From assembly GCA_001839685.1 (NCBI GenBank), contig MLAK01001348.1, positions 77,405-141,404 of the forward strand: a stretch of 64,000 bases of DNA. Direction: 5' to 3'. The stretch is from Tritrichomonas foetus. Lineage: Eukaryota > Parabasalia > Tritrichomonadida > Tritrichomonadidae. Position 1 is the stretch's first letter. The number at the start of each line of letters is the position of its first letter. Shown one piece after another: positions 20,701 to 28,683 of this stretch. Both the position numbers and the translations under genes were made by a program. The notes under the pieces were generated by a model that was not told the origin of the DNA, did no database searches, and worked only from the letters and a program-made list of their open reading frames with translations.

Positions 20701-23700
20701 GTGATATTATGAACATCCCAACAGAAATGTTATCACTCAAGAATGAAAATGAAAAACTAAAACAAAACAATATAGTTCTTACTAATAATTTCAAAAAATT
20801 CCAAGATCAAATTACTGATGGATTAAAAATATGGAAATCACAATCACCAGAAGAAATTATCGAAAGTATCAAAGATCTCAAAAAGTCATCAGAATTAGAA
20901 TCCACTAAACATAATAATTTAATAGATAAACTTAGTTTGATGATTAATTTTGATGATCCTGATCAAATTCCATCATTTGTCCAAAAAATTGTTAATGACA
21001 ATCATGCAATGGATGCAAAATTGAAACGATTTTCCCAAATTCAATCAACTTTTGGTGATATTGAAATGGATGATGCACCTCGAATTTTATCCCAATGTCG
21101 TTCATCTCTTAAAAATAAAAGTGATCAATTCGATGAGCTTTCTAGTAAGTATCAACGGCTACTAAACGGAATTAGAGAAATAATCTCTTTCAATAATGAA
21201 AATGAAATTGTAAATAAGTTACACCACTTTTCCATTTCAGCCAAAGAAGATAAAGCAAAATATGAAAATTTAAAATCTGCAATTCAGAGTGTTCCATTTT
21301 TATCAAACCATTCTTTTTCTGTAGAAAATGATCCAATAAAAGTTATGGATTCTATGAAAAAGCAATTAACAGAAAAAAACGAATCAGAAAGATTATTTTC
21401 TGACATTCAAAATATTGTTAAATCAAAAAATGTCACTGACTTACTAAATGATATTAGGAAGATACAAAATGATGCTGAAAAATATTCTAATATTGTCAAT
21501 TCTCTGAAACAATATCTTCCATTTGACCAGGAAGATAGATTCCCATCTTTAATAAAAAATTTAGTTGAATCTCTTAAAGGAGCAGAAGATCAAATTAAAA
21601 TTGATCATGAAATTTTCGAAAAATTGAAAGAAAATGTTGACTTTTATTCTCCAGATCAACTCCCATTTCAGATTAATAAAATGAAAAATGAACTTCAAAA
21701 AGCTTCCAATATAACTAATTCATTGACTTCTACATTAAAATTACGCTCACCTGATGATCTTCCTCAAAAAATTGATCAACTCATGAATGATTACCAAAAA
21801 CTTACAGATGATCACTCAAATCTGACCAAAAAAATTAGTAACATTATCGATCCAGAAACTAGTAATTCGACATCATTGCTCTTTGGATCAACCCAGGAAA
21901 CACCAATCGAAATACTTGGTAATAAAATTGAGACAATTAAAAATAAACTCAAGGAGAAAAATAGTGAATATGATGCTCTTCATGATAAATATTATAATTT
22001 TGTAGGTTCTATTGGAAGAATAGTGAGAGAAACCACTGAAGAATCAATATTAAAACAAGTTTATGAAAATGTTGAAAAAATAAAAGCAATGGAACGAGGG
22101 TGCCAAAGTCACCTAGAAACATTAAATTCGTTGAAAAGAATTTTATCTGTAAATAATGATGATACCCTTGTGAAAACAGTTCAGAAACTATTTAATTCTA
22201 CTAAACAATTAAAATCAACAGTTGCTCAGATTGTGGATGAAAATCTTCCGTTATCAAAAGATGTTTCTATTTCAGATTTAAGTACACACATTGTGTCTTT
22301 CCAGGCTGAATTTGACGCAATTCGTGGGAAATTTGATCAAGTTAAGAGAATGTTACAAGTTACTGATGATGATAAGTTATTTGATTCCTTGTTTGCTTTG
22401 ACAGAAAATCATAAACAATTAGTATATCAATTATTGAATTTAACCAAAGTTCAAAAAGAAGAAGATATTGTAGCATATGTTAAAAAATTGATTCTTGAAC
22501 ATGATAACTTAATTCATGAGTTATGTGAACTTGAAGGAATTAATCGCTCAAGTGATATGAATAAACTAAAATCAGCTGTGATAAATGATAAAAAATGTCT
22601 AAGTAAAGTTAAGAAAATTATTGACGCATCAGATGAAGATGATTTAATACATAAAATTCAACAAATGAAAGATACAATGAATGATATTAGTGAGACTACC
22701 GGTATGAATGATGCTAATAAAATTGCGCAAACAGTGAAAAGAGTTTTCTCGACTTTTGATGATGGATTTGGATCACAAAAATCTGTAGAAAATGCTGAAA
22801 ATCGTCAAAAGATAATTCATGATTTAATAGAAGTATCGAATACGAACAATATCGAAGAAATGAAATTACAAATGATTAAATCCCGGAAGATATTGAATGA
22901 ACTTAAGGGTATAACTGGAACATTAGATGATGATCAAATTGTACCTGAAATTAAATCCATTATTGATACAGCTGGTAATATACCATTACCAAGGAAAAGT
23001 GCGAATCCATTTAGTATGACGTATCCGATTAAAAGACCAAAGATACAAAATATTCGTGACTCTATTGAAATGAATCGAAATCTGGCAGAGTCACTACAGA
23101 AAGAAATGAAAACTAATAATAATGATGAAATTGTTGGAAAAATGAGAGAAATGCAGAATTTCATCAATAGTATTAAAAATATTACAGGAATAGAAAATGA
23201 AGATGATATTGTTCATCATATTTCTGAGCTTCTAAATCAAATTGGTCATGACTCAAATCATTTTAGTAAACCATCACTTTCCAATGCACTTTCGTCAGCC
23301 AGTGATACCAGAAAAGTTATTGATAAAATTAAAAAGGAAGCTAATATTGATGATAGTGAAAAGGCAGTTTCACAATTGATTAAAAAGAATAGAATTGTTA
23401 ATGACTTAATGAAATTAACAAATATTTCCAATGAAGACCAACTAATTCCTCAATTAGAAGATATTTTAAATGCTGCACATAGTTTAAGTGAGTATCAAGA
23501 TGATCTTAACCAAGTTACCGCGCTACCAAGAACATCTAAGCCAATGAACTTGCCTACTGTTAAAAGTTCTATCGAAAGAAATCGAAGATTTTCGAATAAA
23601 TTACGAAACTCCCTTAATATCGCTGATAATGATGATGCAGCTGCATTAAAAATGATTAAATATCATAAAATTGTAGAAGAACTGAAAAACATAACTGGAA

Positions 23701-25607
23701 TTGATGATGAATCCAAAATCGTATCTGAAATAGAAGATCTATTAAACTCTGTTCCATCAAATGATTTCGAACCAAATGATTTTCGTATCAATAGTTCAAG
23801 AGGATATGATAAAATCTCAATGCTGAAAAATTCTTTTGATAACAATAGAAAACTTGCAGACTCACTTAAAAATGCTGTAAATGATAAATCAGGAAATAAA
23901 GCATCAGACAAATTACATCAATGGCAGTCAATAATTAATGAATTAAAATCATTTACAAATTCTAATGATGATTATGAAATATTACCAAAAATTAGAAGCT
24001 TGATAGAAATAGCTGATGAGATCAATGTTAACAAATATTCACGAAACTCACAATTTAGTAAAAATCAAAATGATTCGAGACTTGATGATATTAAGCAGTC
24101 AATTCTAAATAACAAACGTCTTGTTGATAATATTCGAATTGCCACCAATATTAATGGCGATGATGACATGCTCCTAAATTCTTTATCAAGTAAATCCAGA
24201 TTGGTTGAAGATTTGAAAAAGATTACTGGTACAAATGATGAATCACTAATTGCTCAACAAATACGAGAAATTTATTCTTCAAATGGTTCAAATCAGAGGC
24301 TAATGCAAGAACTGCAAGATGCTGCAAAAGTAAATGATCCCAAAACACTCAAGCAAGTTGTGCATCTTGTAAATGATTTAAAGGGAATGGTTCAAACTGA
24401 TGACATTGAAGAAATTAAAGAAAAACTCTCAAAATATCATATGATAATCAAAAAACTCCTAATAATAACTGGAATTGCTGATCCAGCTTTATTGCCCGAT
24501 CAGATAAGCACTATTTTTAAGGCAGTTAATATATCTTCCACTCCCAGTAAATTAATAATTGAACAAATGGCTCAATCAATAGAAAATAATCAACGCTTCA
24601 TTAATGAGTTGTATGAAATGTTCCATGAAATAAATTTGTCATCATTAAAAGAGAGCGTAAAACGATACTTTTCTATTATAAATGATCTGTCTAAGTTTTT
24701 GCAGTTAGTGGATGAAAATCAGATTTATCCAACAGTTTCTAAAATGAAACAAGCATTAACAGAACTAAGAATTTTAACCAATTCCGAAACCAATGATCAA
24801 ATTAAAGGATTTATTTCTCGGTATAAAGGATTAATGATATCTATATCAGCCATAATAAACTCTAATAATGATTCAGAGCTAATAGACAAATTAAAGAATT
24901 TTGTCATGATTCAGAAAAGATATTCTATTTTATTAGATGTATTAAAACAATATTTAACTTTCTCAAAAGAAGAAGAAATTCCACAAGTTGCGGATAATAT
25001 ATTGAAGCAAGCTCAAATTGATAGAAACTTTGTAAATCACCTTCTAATGCTAATTAAAGAATCTGATCAAATAGACATTAAATTTGACGAAAATTTATCA
25101 ACTAATATTGTTGAATGGTTTATTAAATACTTAAAGAAATGCGACATAGTAATGGCAGATTACACCAAATTTATGGATTCAGCAGCAGTTTATGGCTATC
25201 AAGGTGAATCATCACTTGAAGCATCAGAATTTTTAATCGAATACTCAATTAAAAAACGAAAACATGAAATTATGGAATCTGCACATGATGAAATAGAAAA
25301 CTTAAGGAAAAATAGCGATGAAAAAATTAAATTAGTTGAGAAACGAAATAGTGATCTTAGAGAAGCCCTTTCTGAAGCAAGAAAATTGAAACAAGAAGCA
25401 CAGCAAAGTGTTGTTGATATGCAAAACGAATCTCTTGAAAGGGAAATAACTCTTCAAAACGATATTACTGAATTGAACAATACAATTTCAAACTGGAAAA
25501 CAATTCTTCATGAACTTGTTCGACTTGCTGCTGGCTTAGTCTATGATAAAACAATAATAAATAATGGACTTACACAGGAAGAAAAGAAGATGTTGAACAT
25601 AATCTAA
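14745..25607 (+). CDS. Giant coiled-coil protein with internal repeats, 3,620 aa
   Basis: A single uninterrupted frame of 10.9 kb. The first ATG is at 14745; the Met at 14805 (MSETENE) is an equally good start, since the 20 residues before it look unlike the rest. Layout: an N-terminal helical domain (about 1-190), classic heptad coiled coil (about 210-760), and a long region (about 760-2650) of coiled-coil segments broken at irregular intervals by a roughly 20-residue motif with a conserved Ile/Leu-Pro (for example EKDIPDI, ETDIPAI, PDQIPSF, PDDLPQK). An acidic tract lies at about 1137-1173. Eight degenerate tandem units of about 85 residues occupy about 2680-3345, and a final coiled coil ends at 3620. 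No motor, kinase or membrane segment. Trichomonad genomes carry many such proteins, often mis-annotated as viral inclusion proteins. It is probably a cytoskeletal or centrosomal scaffold (inference). Confidence 0.92.
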   Translation: MCSFNFILNEHLFNFQHYEKMSETENETFPIILNDVYAERKDSIIHTFHAIFEDFSTDSKSDKFRLSKEQIQSILDQIINKNLNLERERFLSYLIYLISDIAKLNNLKDPKFIGDFYLEKKKFDRKYDSDGQLLNILQTFRSNPINPNFPRFKSFFALFLGFSFDATLMKSTLFDLRKIVMNTMKSVFRILKKERKKIEIVSNSFTRTDDLKSEKLKRKINKLQSKREQECNFYQQSMNSFENQLQQAKKIINNYKKFRLKIEGDLLNIIRQVESLEEKEVVNTPDQVTLGELKKHTNQLIEDIQVTTESLESSKSFLNDNNFSNDSSFKMNFIQQLKEKDEVIKHLKNQLKNTVSTLDIENTLSQNKLSPTHTVTVDSTVKLNKMLMKTSLDFRKALSEKQEMSEIIQNQKSQIDSFLSLKSDIERANNEKKALKEQIVELTEVNKSLKEKNKLMKQKIEEQNQHFESLTQKVSNLKERIEKQKSIEFQGPSNEMLKNLKGSLLIEQITEKTNLLIESENKIQDLQKENMRLANENETLHDTQKFDQNKIESLKENIKSLKEQLDDRDEQYRDLRSSLSGSNLEKLEKKLQSSLDEKNNFQKQLHKLTQHYQKLRDIVKEVKNTNYSLNEENNSLKYQINDIKKAKKQQEVDNFVLKKKVEKISKRSLTKKQISQLVKEYPNIITFGNDLKHTVESLAESIQNISIISQDKEKRNEELRQSKEMLEFKLIQQQEIINKLQDENERISSYYKDLLGRINKVAQCQEEKDIPDITQQIFEERNKLKENIDEINELLNSENEIIENESSLGDKQKQDFATGLVDKIKYLLYDQKHFNQVKEIINCNSNDNISKVINDMVTSENIVSKIKETIQNNTPEEIEEKVKIVNSLNKLFNVHEGIQLVQSVSKLHKDSILISSILGADQQQKNIPKLIKNLREKIEEFTLLFDQLHQFIYFENNEELLKQVIQLLRMKNGVKKLIPFETNKELLQQIRQKLMEIVKLREKVAISKEFLSEIIEIFPEVNPNEVITKIKETKTKADQFKNRISQLLNIEQANENTEEAIIKQVELLRNSSQIIFQHFPESEDLIDTINHILAFYDISEAISKEIHNFVEFEDIPEILSLLLKKIPESSVAFQTEEEEEEEEGKEIEEEELKETDECEEDVDTIYEVVEEETNENESNNCENMKHDTFVEGDIPENIYVEEEGNIDGLNHVIIQKLPSSSLKETPSSNSFFNEQLTEYKVKYEQLNKEMTKFISEIAKILDISQDNNDFNHDIITKKIIKLVNSHQLLRNIQAFFENVNERDIPQTIKGLIEENNQKIQEINVYSDTFAQLKEIIGAKSLTRNDLLESVRQIKNENAQLDKLIVQLQESVQFDRNGEIASFLKELIENNQNNPKELEIMLKKIFPTQKINTIFDDVQTLKDDFNATVEELQIKHKTFVDSVQTSLSSFDIASETDIPAIIAKLVKENAIFRKDNHEINQFFENIKPFIKFNNNTDLSQKIEKLFRLKKRVKVVMENLPSVKNIEEIPGFINEIQNETQNFQKKYDSLMKKIYSLSNENEEGKAIITLSKIIDKATILESDLNRAMRTQNSTEAMSKLRNIIEDSKSIDTLRSSLIIDIDTIPTEIIRYKNLTDSLKTEISNLQNEVQKKISDISQYKSIQAGVYCTLASIFECPPKDTEIIKCATEMKNKVDENRKLNDGLKSQIIDILGIDHISEFPDKISDIIEDNKELTNELSELKEKIAHVKNSFSCDDFTTIPEVYNKMKESKSKIKDSYNRFLKQVASTLQETGLTSRAISSKVESQLIDSINQLRISNGELSDKLKISQNILSDIKDIVQIDDLKNLPEYVRQMYDENNNVHSAASYLNCDILDLDNEIKQMKQSNATKQVIIDKIGECFGVKTNGNDELTPKLLDKAQKYKDKKNIIMSLLKTTKCPNIENLHSKIAQIIEKNNDTEEKNAESENELIKLRSYIDDLQSSFRDVSSSDIMNIPTEMLSLKNENEKLKQNNIVLTNNFKKFQDQITDGLKIWKSQSPEEIIESIKDLKKSSELESTKHNNLIDKLSLMINFDDPDQIPSFVQKIVNDNHAMDAKLKRFSQIQSTFGDIEMDDAPRILSQCRSSLKNKSDQFDELSSKYQRLLNGIREIISFNNENEIVNKLHHFSISAKEDKAKYENLKSAIQSVPFLSNHSFSVENDPIKVMDSMKKQLTEKNESERLFSDIQNIVKSKNVTDLLNDIRKIQNDAEKYSNIVNSLKQYLPFDQEDRFPSLIKNLVESLKGAEDQIKIDHEIFEKLKENVDFYSPDQLPFQINKMKNELQKASNITNSLTSTLKLRSPDDLPQKIDQLMNDYQKLTDDHSNLTKKISNIIDPETSNSTSLLFGSTQETPIEILGNKIETIKNKLKEKNSEYDALHDKYYNFVGSIGRIVRETTEESILKQVYENVEKIKAMERGCQSHLETLNSLKRILSVNNDDTLVKTVQKLFNSTKQLKSTVAQIVDENLPLSKDVSISDLSTHIVSFQAEFDAIRGKFDQVKRMLQVTDDDKLFDSLFALTENHKQLVYQLLNLTKVQKEEDIVAYVKKLILEHDNLIHELCELEGINRSSDMNKLKSAVINDKKCLSKVKKIIDASDEDDLIHKIQQMKDTMNDISETTGMNDANKIAQTVKRVFSTFDDGFGSQKSVENAENRQKIIHDLIEVSNTNNIEEMKLQMIKSRKILNELKGITGTLDDDQIVPEIKSIIDTAGNIPLPRKSANPFSMTYPIKRPKIQNIRDSIEMNRNLAESLQKEMKTNNNDEIVGKMREMQNFINSIKNITGIENEDDIVHHISELLNQIGHDSNHFSKPSLSNALSSASDTRKVIDKIKKEANIDDSEKAVSQLIKKNRIVNDLMKLTNISNEDQLIPQLEDILNAAHSLSEYQDDLNQVTALPRTSKPMNLPTVKSSIERNRRFSNKLRNSLNIADNDDAAALKMIKYHKIVEELKNITGIDDESKIVSEIEDLLNSVPSNDFEPNDFRINSSRGYDKISMLKNSFDNNRKLADSLKNAVNDKSGNKASDKLHQWQSIINELKSFTNSNDDYEILPKIRSLIEIADEINVNKYSRNSQFSKNQNDSRLDDIKQSILNNKRLVDNIRIATNINGDDDMLLNSLSSKSRLVEDLKKITGTNDESLIAQQIREIYSSNGSNQRLMQELQDAAKVNDPKTLKQVVHLVNDLKGMVQTDDIEEIKEKLSKYHMIIKKLLIITGIADPALLPDQISTIFKAVNISSTPSKLIIEQMAQSIENNQRFINELYEMFHEINLSSLKESVKRYFSIINDLSKFLQLVDENQIYPTVSKMKQALTELRILTNSETNDQIKGFISRYKGLMISISAIINSNNDSELIDKLKNFVMIQKRYSILLDVLKQYLTFSKEEEIPQVADNILKQAQIDRNFVNHLLMLIKESDQIDIKFDENLSTNIVEWFIKYLKKCDIVMADYTKFMDSAAVYGYQGESSLEASEFLIEYSIKKRKHEIMESAHDEIENLRKNSDEKIKLVEKRNSDLREALSEARKLKQEAQQSVVDMQNESLEREITLQNDITELNNTISNWKTILHELVRLAAGLVYDKTIINNGLTQEEKKMLNII
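22784..24780 (+). repeat. Eight degenerate ~85-aa protein repeats in giant protein
   Basis: Units begin near residues 2685, 2769, 2854, 2939, 3027, 3116, 3183 and 3275, mostly 84-92 residues apart. Each has a first half like 'SIExNRxLxxxL', a middle Asp/Asn-rich turn, then 'IIxELKxITGIxDExxIxxxIxxLL'. The DNA is not repetitive, so the duplication is old. Confidence 0.75.
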
Positions 25608-26777
25608 TGAATTATTTGTATTTGATATTGTATTTTATTGAAATAATGATTATGTGTATAAAATTGTATGTAATTACATTTTTTTCCTTTCTTTTTATTA
25701 TTTATTTGTGCTTTTGCTGTTTTATGCTGATGCTATTTATATTGTAATTCTATAAGTCGACTTCAATAGTTATTTCAGCATGCTGAAAAATTATAAACTA
25801 TATTTTTGATCAAAAATTACGAATTCGTAGCAATAATATCATTGTTATCTCTAGGCCTTAGAAAAGCGAAATATATATATGATGTATCATTTATGCCTAA
25901 AAGGAAAAAAGAGACAGATTTGAAAATATAAGATGTACTCAATCTTTTGGAATCAGATGGATATTCAATGGAGTAATAATTTGGTGTGAGAAATTTCTTT
26001 ATTAATCAAAGAAATAAAATATTTTTATATTTAATTTTTATTTTTGGAAATATAAAATATTTCTTAGAACCACAAATTTCATTAACCGAATAGAATATAT
26101 TCAGCTGGTTTGCTGTGATTAAAAATCGAGTTTCCTAATCATTGAATCGTTAAAAATTATTCTCTAATTTTCATTTTTTTTGATGTTACATCAATAAATA
26201 ATGATATTGGTATCTTTTTTAATTCAAAATTCCTCAAATTTTCACTTTTTTTCCAACGATTAGGAATATTTATTGACTTTTTTATTTTCTATGGCAGAAA
26301 GTTATTCGAACAACAATGTGAAAAAGTTATTTTGACGTGATCAAATTGCTAAATATCTGTCAATATATAAAGATAACAATGTTAAATAAAAATTCCATGA
26401 GTGAACTTTTTGAATATTTATTCAGTCAATTTTTTCACAACAAAAAATCTTTGGATTTGAATATTTTGTTAACTGTAAAAAACGACAGACATTCAAAAAG
26501 TACCTATTGAATTTTAGTTTTGGGAAAAAACTTTTTGAGTGTTCAACTGAAAATAAAAACCTATGAAATAATTTGAGAATTCGTATTCAAGATTCAATAC
26601 ATATACAAAAGATTGTTTCACTCAAAATTTCTGTAATCATTCAAACGGAAATATTGATGATAAAATTCGTTGTTTCTCGGAGATTTCATATTTCTCTTCG
26701 TATAAACATCAAAAATAATTAGGGTTCAGAATAGTTTTTTAAAAGCATTCCACAAGCATTAAGTAATTTTATAATTA
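25608..26777. other. Intergenic, AT-rich, nothing recognised
   Basis: About 1.2 kb downstream of the giant gene. Very AT-rich with scattered short frames; no repeat, RNA or gene could be supported. Confidence 0.5.
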
Positions 26778-26910
26778 ACTGGATGATCCTGCAGGCTCCA
26801 GTGAAATGAAGCTCAACTGTTTAACACAGAAAAGTTTCTGTTCTGTTTCTGATGTGGTCACATCAATTTCATTTCTTCTGATATATTAAAATGATATTCA
26901 CCATTTTTGA
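26778..26910 (+). ncRNA. Candidate structured RNA, unclassified
   Basis: Within AT-rich spacer, a GC-richer stretch contains four consecutive pairings that fit one fold. They are hairpin 1 ACTGGA/TCCAGT (26778-26783 with 26797-26802); a closing stem GAAATGAAG (26803-26811) with 26867-26875, stacked directly on hairpin 1 (one G-T wobble); and inside it two perfect 7-bp hairpins, ACAGAAA/TTTCTGT (26826-26841) and TGATGTG/CACATCA (26850-26865). An Sm-like ATTTTTGA follows at 26903-26910. I cannot match it to U1-U6, RNase P/MRP, SRP or a C/D snoRNA. The loops of the inner hairpins as drawn are only two bases, so the real helices would open slightly. The strand is assumed from the Sm-like site. 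Confidence 0.35.
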
Positions 26911-26993
26911 ACGTTGAATTAGCACCTCAAGCACATGAAATGATTGGTGGTCGATTTGATGAACTTCCAGCACCTAAACAACTTCCAGAATAA
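26895..26993 (+). pseudogene. Possible C-terminal coding remnant
   Basis: A 32-codon frame ending in TAA at 26991, with a protein-like tail containing HEMIGGRFDELPAPK. It is closed by a TGA at 26892-26894 and has no start of its own. It overlaps the Sm-like part of the candidate RNA, so at most one reading is right, or both are accidental. Confidence 0.25.
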
Positions 26994-27642
26994 TACGGTT
27001 AGAAAATAATCTCAGTTACTCATAGGCCCGTGATACTGAACATGTCCACTATTCTGAACACTAAAAATTTAATCAGTTTTTTGGACTTTGGTGTCAATTT
27101 TTGAATATTTTGAAATGCAAATAAGAGAGTATATACGCTAAAGTCAAAAAAGAGAGATAATGAATCAAATAATACATTTACAGAGAATATTCCGAGATAA
27201 AAGAGTCCAAATTTTCGTCTAATACATGATTATTAAATAACAATGGCATAATGAGCATATTGCTTTCTATCATTTTTTCTATAAAAGTGAACATTGCTTT
27301 CTTTCAAAGGATTTCAGTCACAATGATGTGAACGAAGTTGTTTTTACCCGTTTCAAAGATTGATCAGAAACATCTGATTTACCAAATGTTTGAGTTACCA
27401 AACAAGATACAATTCATTGTAAATAAATTATATTGAATAAATTGATGAAATAATTCCAAATCGAATTTTTTTCAAATCAAGACATTGGAATTTCAATTTG
27501 AATGTTACATTTCTTGTTAGATGCAAAATAATTCATTCAAATTAACTTTCATCGACAATCATTTTTTTTTTCTTTTTTTTCTTTTTTTTGAAATTGCTTC
27601 ATGAAACTGCTGTTGATCATTATTCTGATTAATCATCTAGCC
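26994..27642. other. Intergenic, nothing recognised
   Basis: About 650 bp of AT-rich spacer. A pyrimidine run (mostly T) at about 27563-27590 lies just beyond the 3' end of the interrupted minus-strand gene. Confidence 0.5.
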
Positions 27643-28167
27643 TCATTGAAGCAGTTTCTGAGATGGCTGGCCCAATTTGGCTTGATCTGCCATGCTTCTC
27701 GAGAAGTGGGGCGGAGGGGTGAATGCCTGGACGCGACTTGTCACCGTGCCCGCCGATGGACTCACGAAAGCATTCTTCATAAGCGCCAAAGTTGCAGCGA
27801 CAAGTTGTTCGTTTTTCTTTTTCGATTCGAGAGTTTCACAAAATCTGTTGATTTCGGGTGTGGATTGAGTCATTGTTTCTGTGAAATTTTTCAGTTTCTG
27901 GTTTTTGATGAGCGAAAAAAGCTGCGCGATTTTGTATCAGGTTCGAGATTCGGTATTTTCGTTTATAAATTCTTCAACCAATCGCTGAGTGATAAATCGA
28001 GAATCACTCAGTGAAAATCCAGGGAAAGCGTCTGAAATTGTGTTGTATGCGGCGAGAGTCCAGGTTCCAGCTTGTGATCGCGCCTCGTCGATAATCATAT
28101 TGGAGATTGTCGTGACCTTGGATTTATTATCAGAGGAAAGGCAAGAATGGCTATGATATAAATTCAT
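27643..28167 (-). pseudogene. Unknown gene interrupted by one in-frame TGA
   Basis: Reading from the ATG at 28167, the frame stays open for 76 codons to a TGA at 27937-27939. It then continues in the same frame for another 97 codons to a TGA at 27643. Without the internal stop the product would be about 174 residues. It would have an N-terminal half with helices and hydrophobic residues, a central Lys/Glu helix with features of a coiled coil, and a Pro/Ser-rich C-terminus. The codon before the stop is ACC, and a C-to-T change in CGA would create this TGA. GC content is well above the surroundings, as in other coding DNA here. Alternatives: a recent nonsense mutation, a sequencing error, or stop read-through. 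An overlapping 137-codon frame on the plus strand (27601-28014) looks like a shadow. No family recognised. Confidence 0.5.
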
Positions 28168-28683
28168 TATCTTGATTGAAGTTTGGTTGAGTTGTTATTT
28201 CACGCTTCGATGGAGGAATAATGTTTTGAATCAATTTTCAATATATTTTCAGATGTAAAATAAAATCAAATTCTGAGACATTACATTGAATTTACGTATA
28301 AAATAAAATCTATTTCTGAGAATCGAATAAAAATTCATTGAGTTAAAACAAAACATTTGTGTTTAATTTCGATGATATTTTGAAAATGTTTTAATGAAAT
28401 CTCAAACCAACAAAAAGTCAAAGCTTTTATAAAAATTTTGCTCAAAGAAGAATAACTAAACCTGATATTAGTTTTTCTTTGATTATATCCCAAAATTTTA
28501 TTTCCGAACTTTTTCACTTAAATTATCAACATGTTGATATTTCAGAAAAACACTATTCAAATTTTTGAATTAACAAGAACGAACCAATTTTCATAAGAAT
28601 TACTTTTTGATTATATCACCCCTAACAAATTTGAATGTTTCCGGAAAATATCAGAAAGAATATTTTTTATTTCAACAGAAAAT
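28168..28683. other. Intergenic before transposon copy 2
   Basis: About 516 bp, AT-rich. Two partial repeats of a TAAAATAAAATC-type stretch near 28257 and 28297. A weak minus-strand frame at 28335-28517 is not supported. It ends in the left target duplication of the transposon. Confidence 0.5.
28676..28683. repeat. Target-site duplication, left, copy 2
   Basis: CAGAAAAT abuts the left inverted repeat and is repeated exactly at 29779-29786. Confidence 0.92.

Noticed and set aside
26816..26829. Possible 3' splice site (TTTAACACAG)
   Set aside because: It only partly matches the trichomonad ACTAACACACAG acceptor, and no open frame follows and no GTAYGT donor was found upstream.
26778..26880. 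C/D-box snoRNA or RNase P RNA
   Set aside because: ATGAT and CTGA boxes and a GAAGCTCA like the RNase P CR-I were seen, but spacing, terminal stem and partner elements do not fit either class.
27601..28014. Plus-strand frame of 137 codons
   Set aside because: It overlaps the minus-strand frame with better protein-like composition; its own translation is Cys/Arg/Phe-rich and looks like an antisense shadow. It remains the fallback if the interrupted minus-strand gene is wrong.
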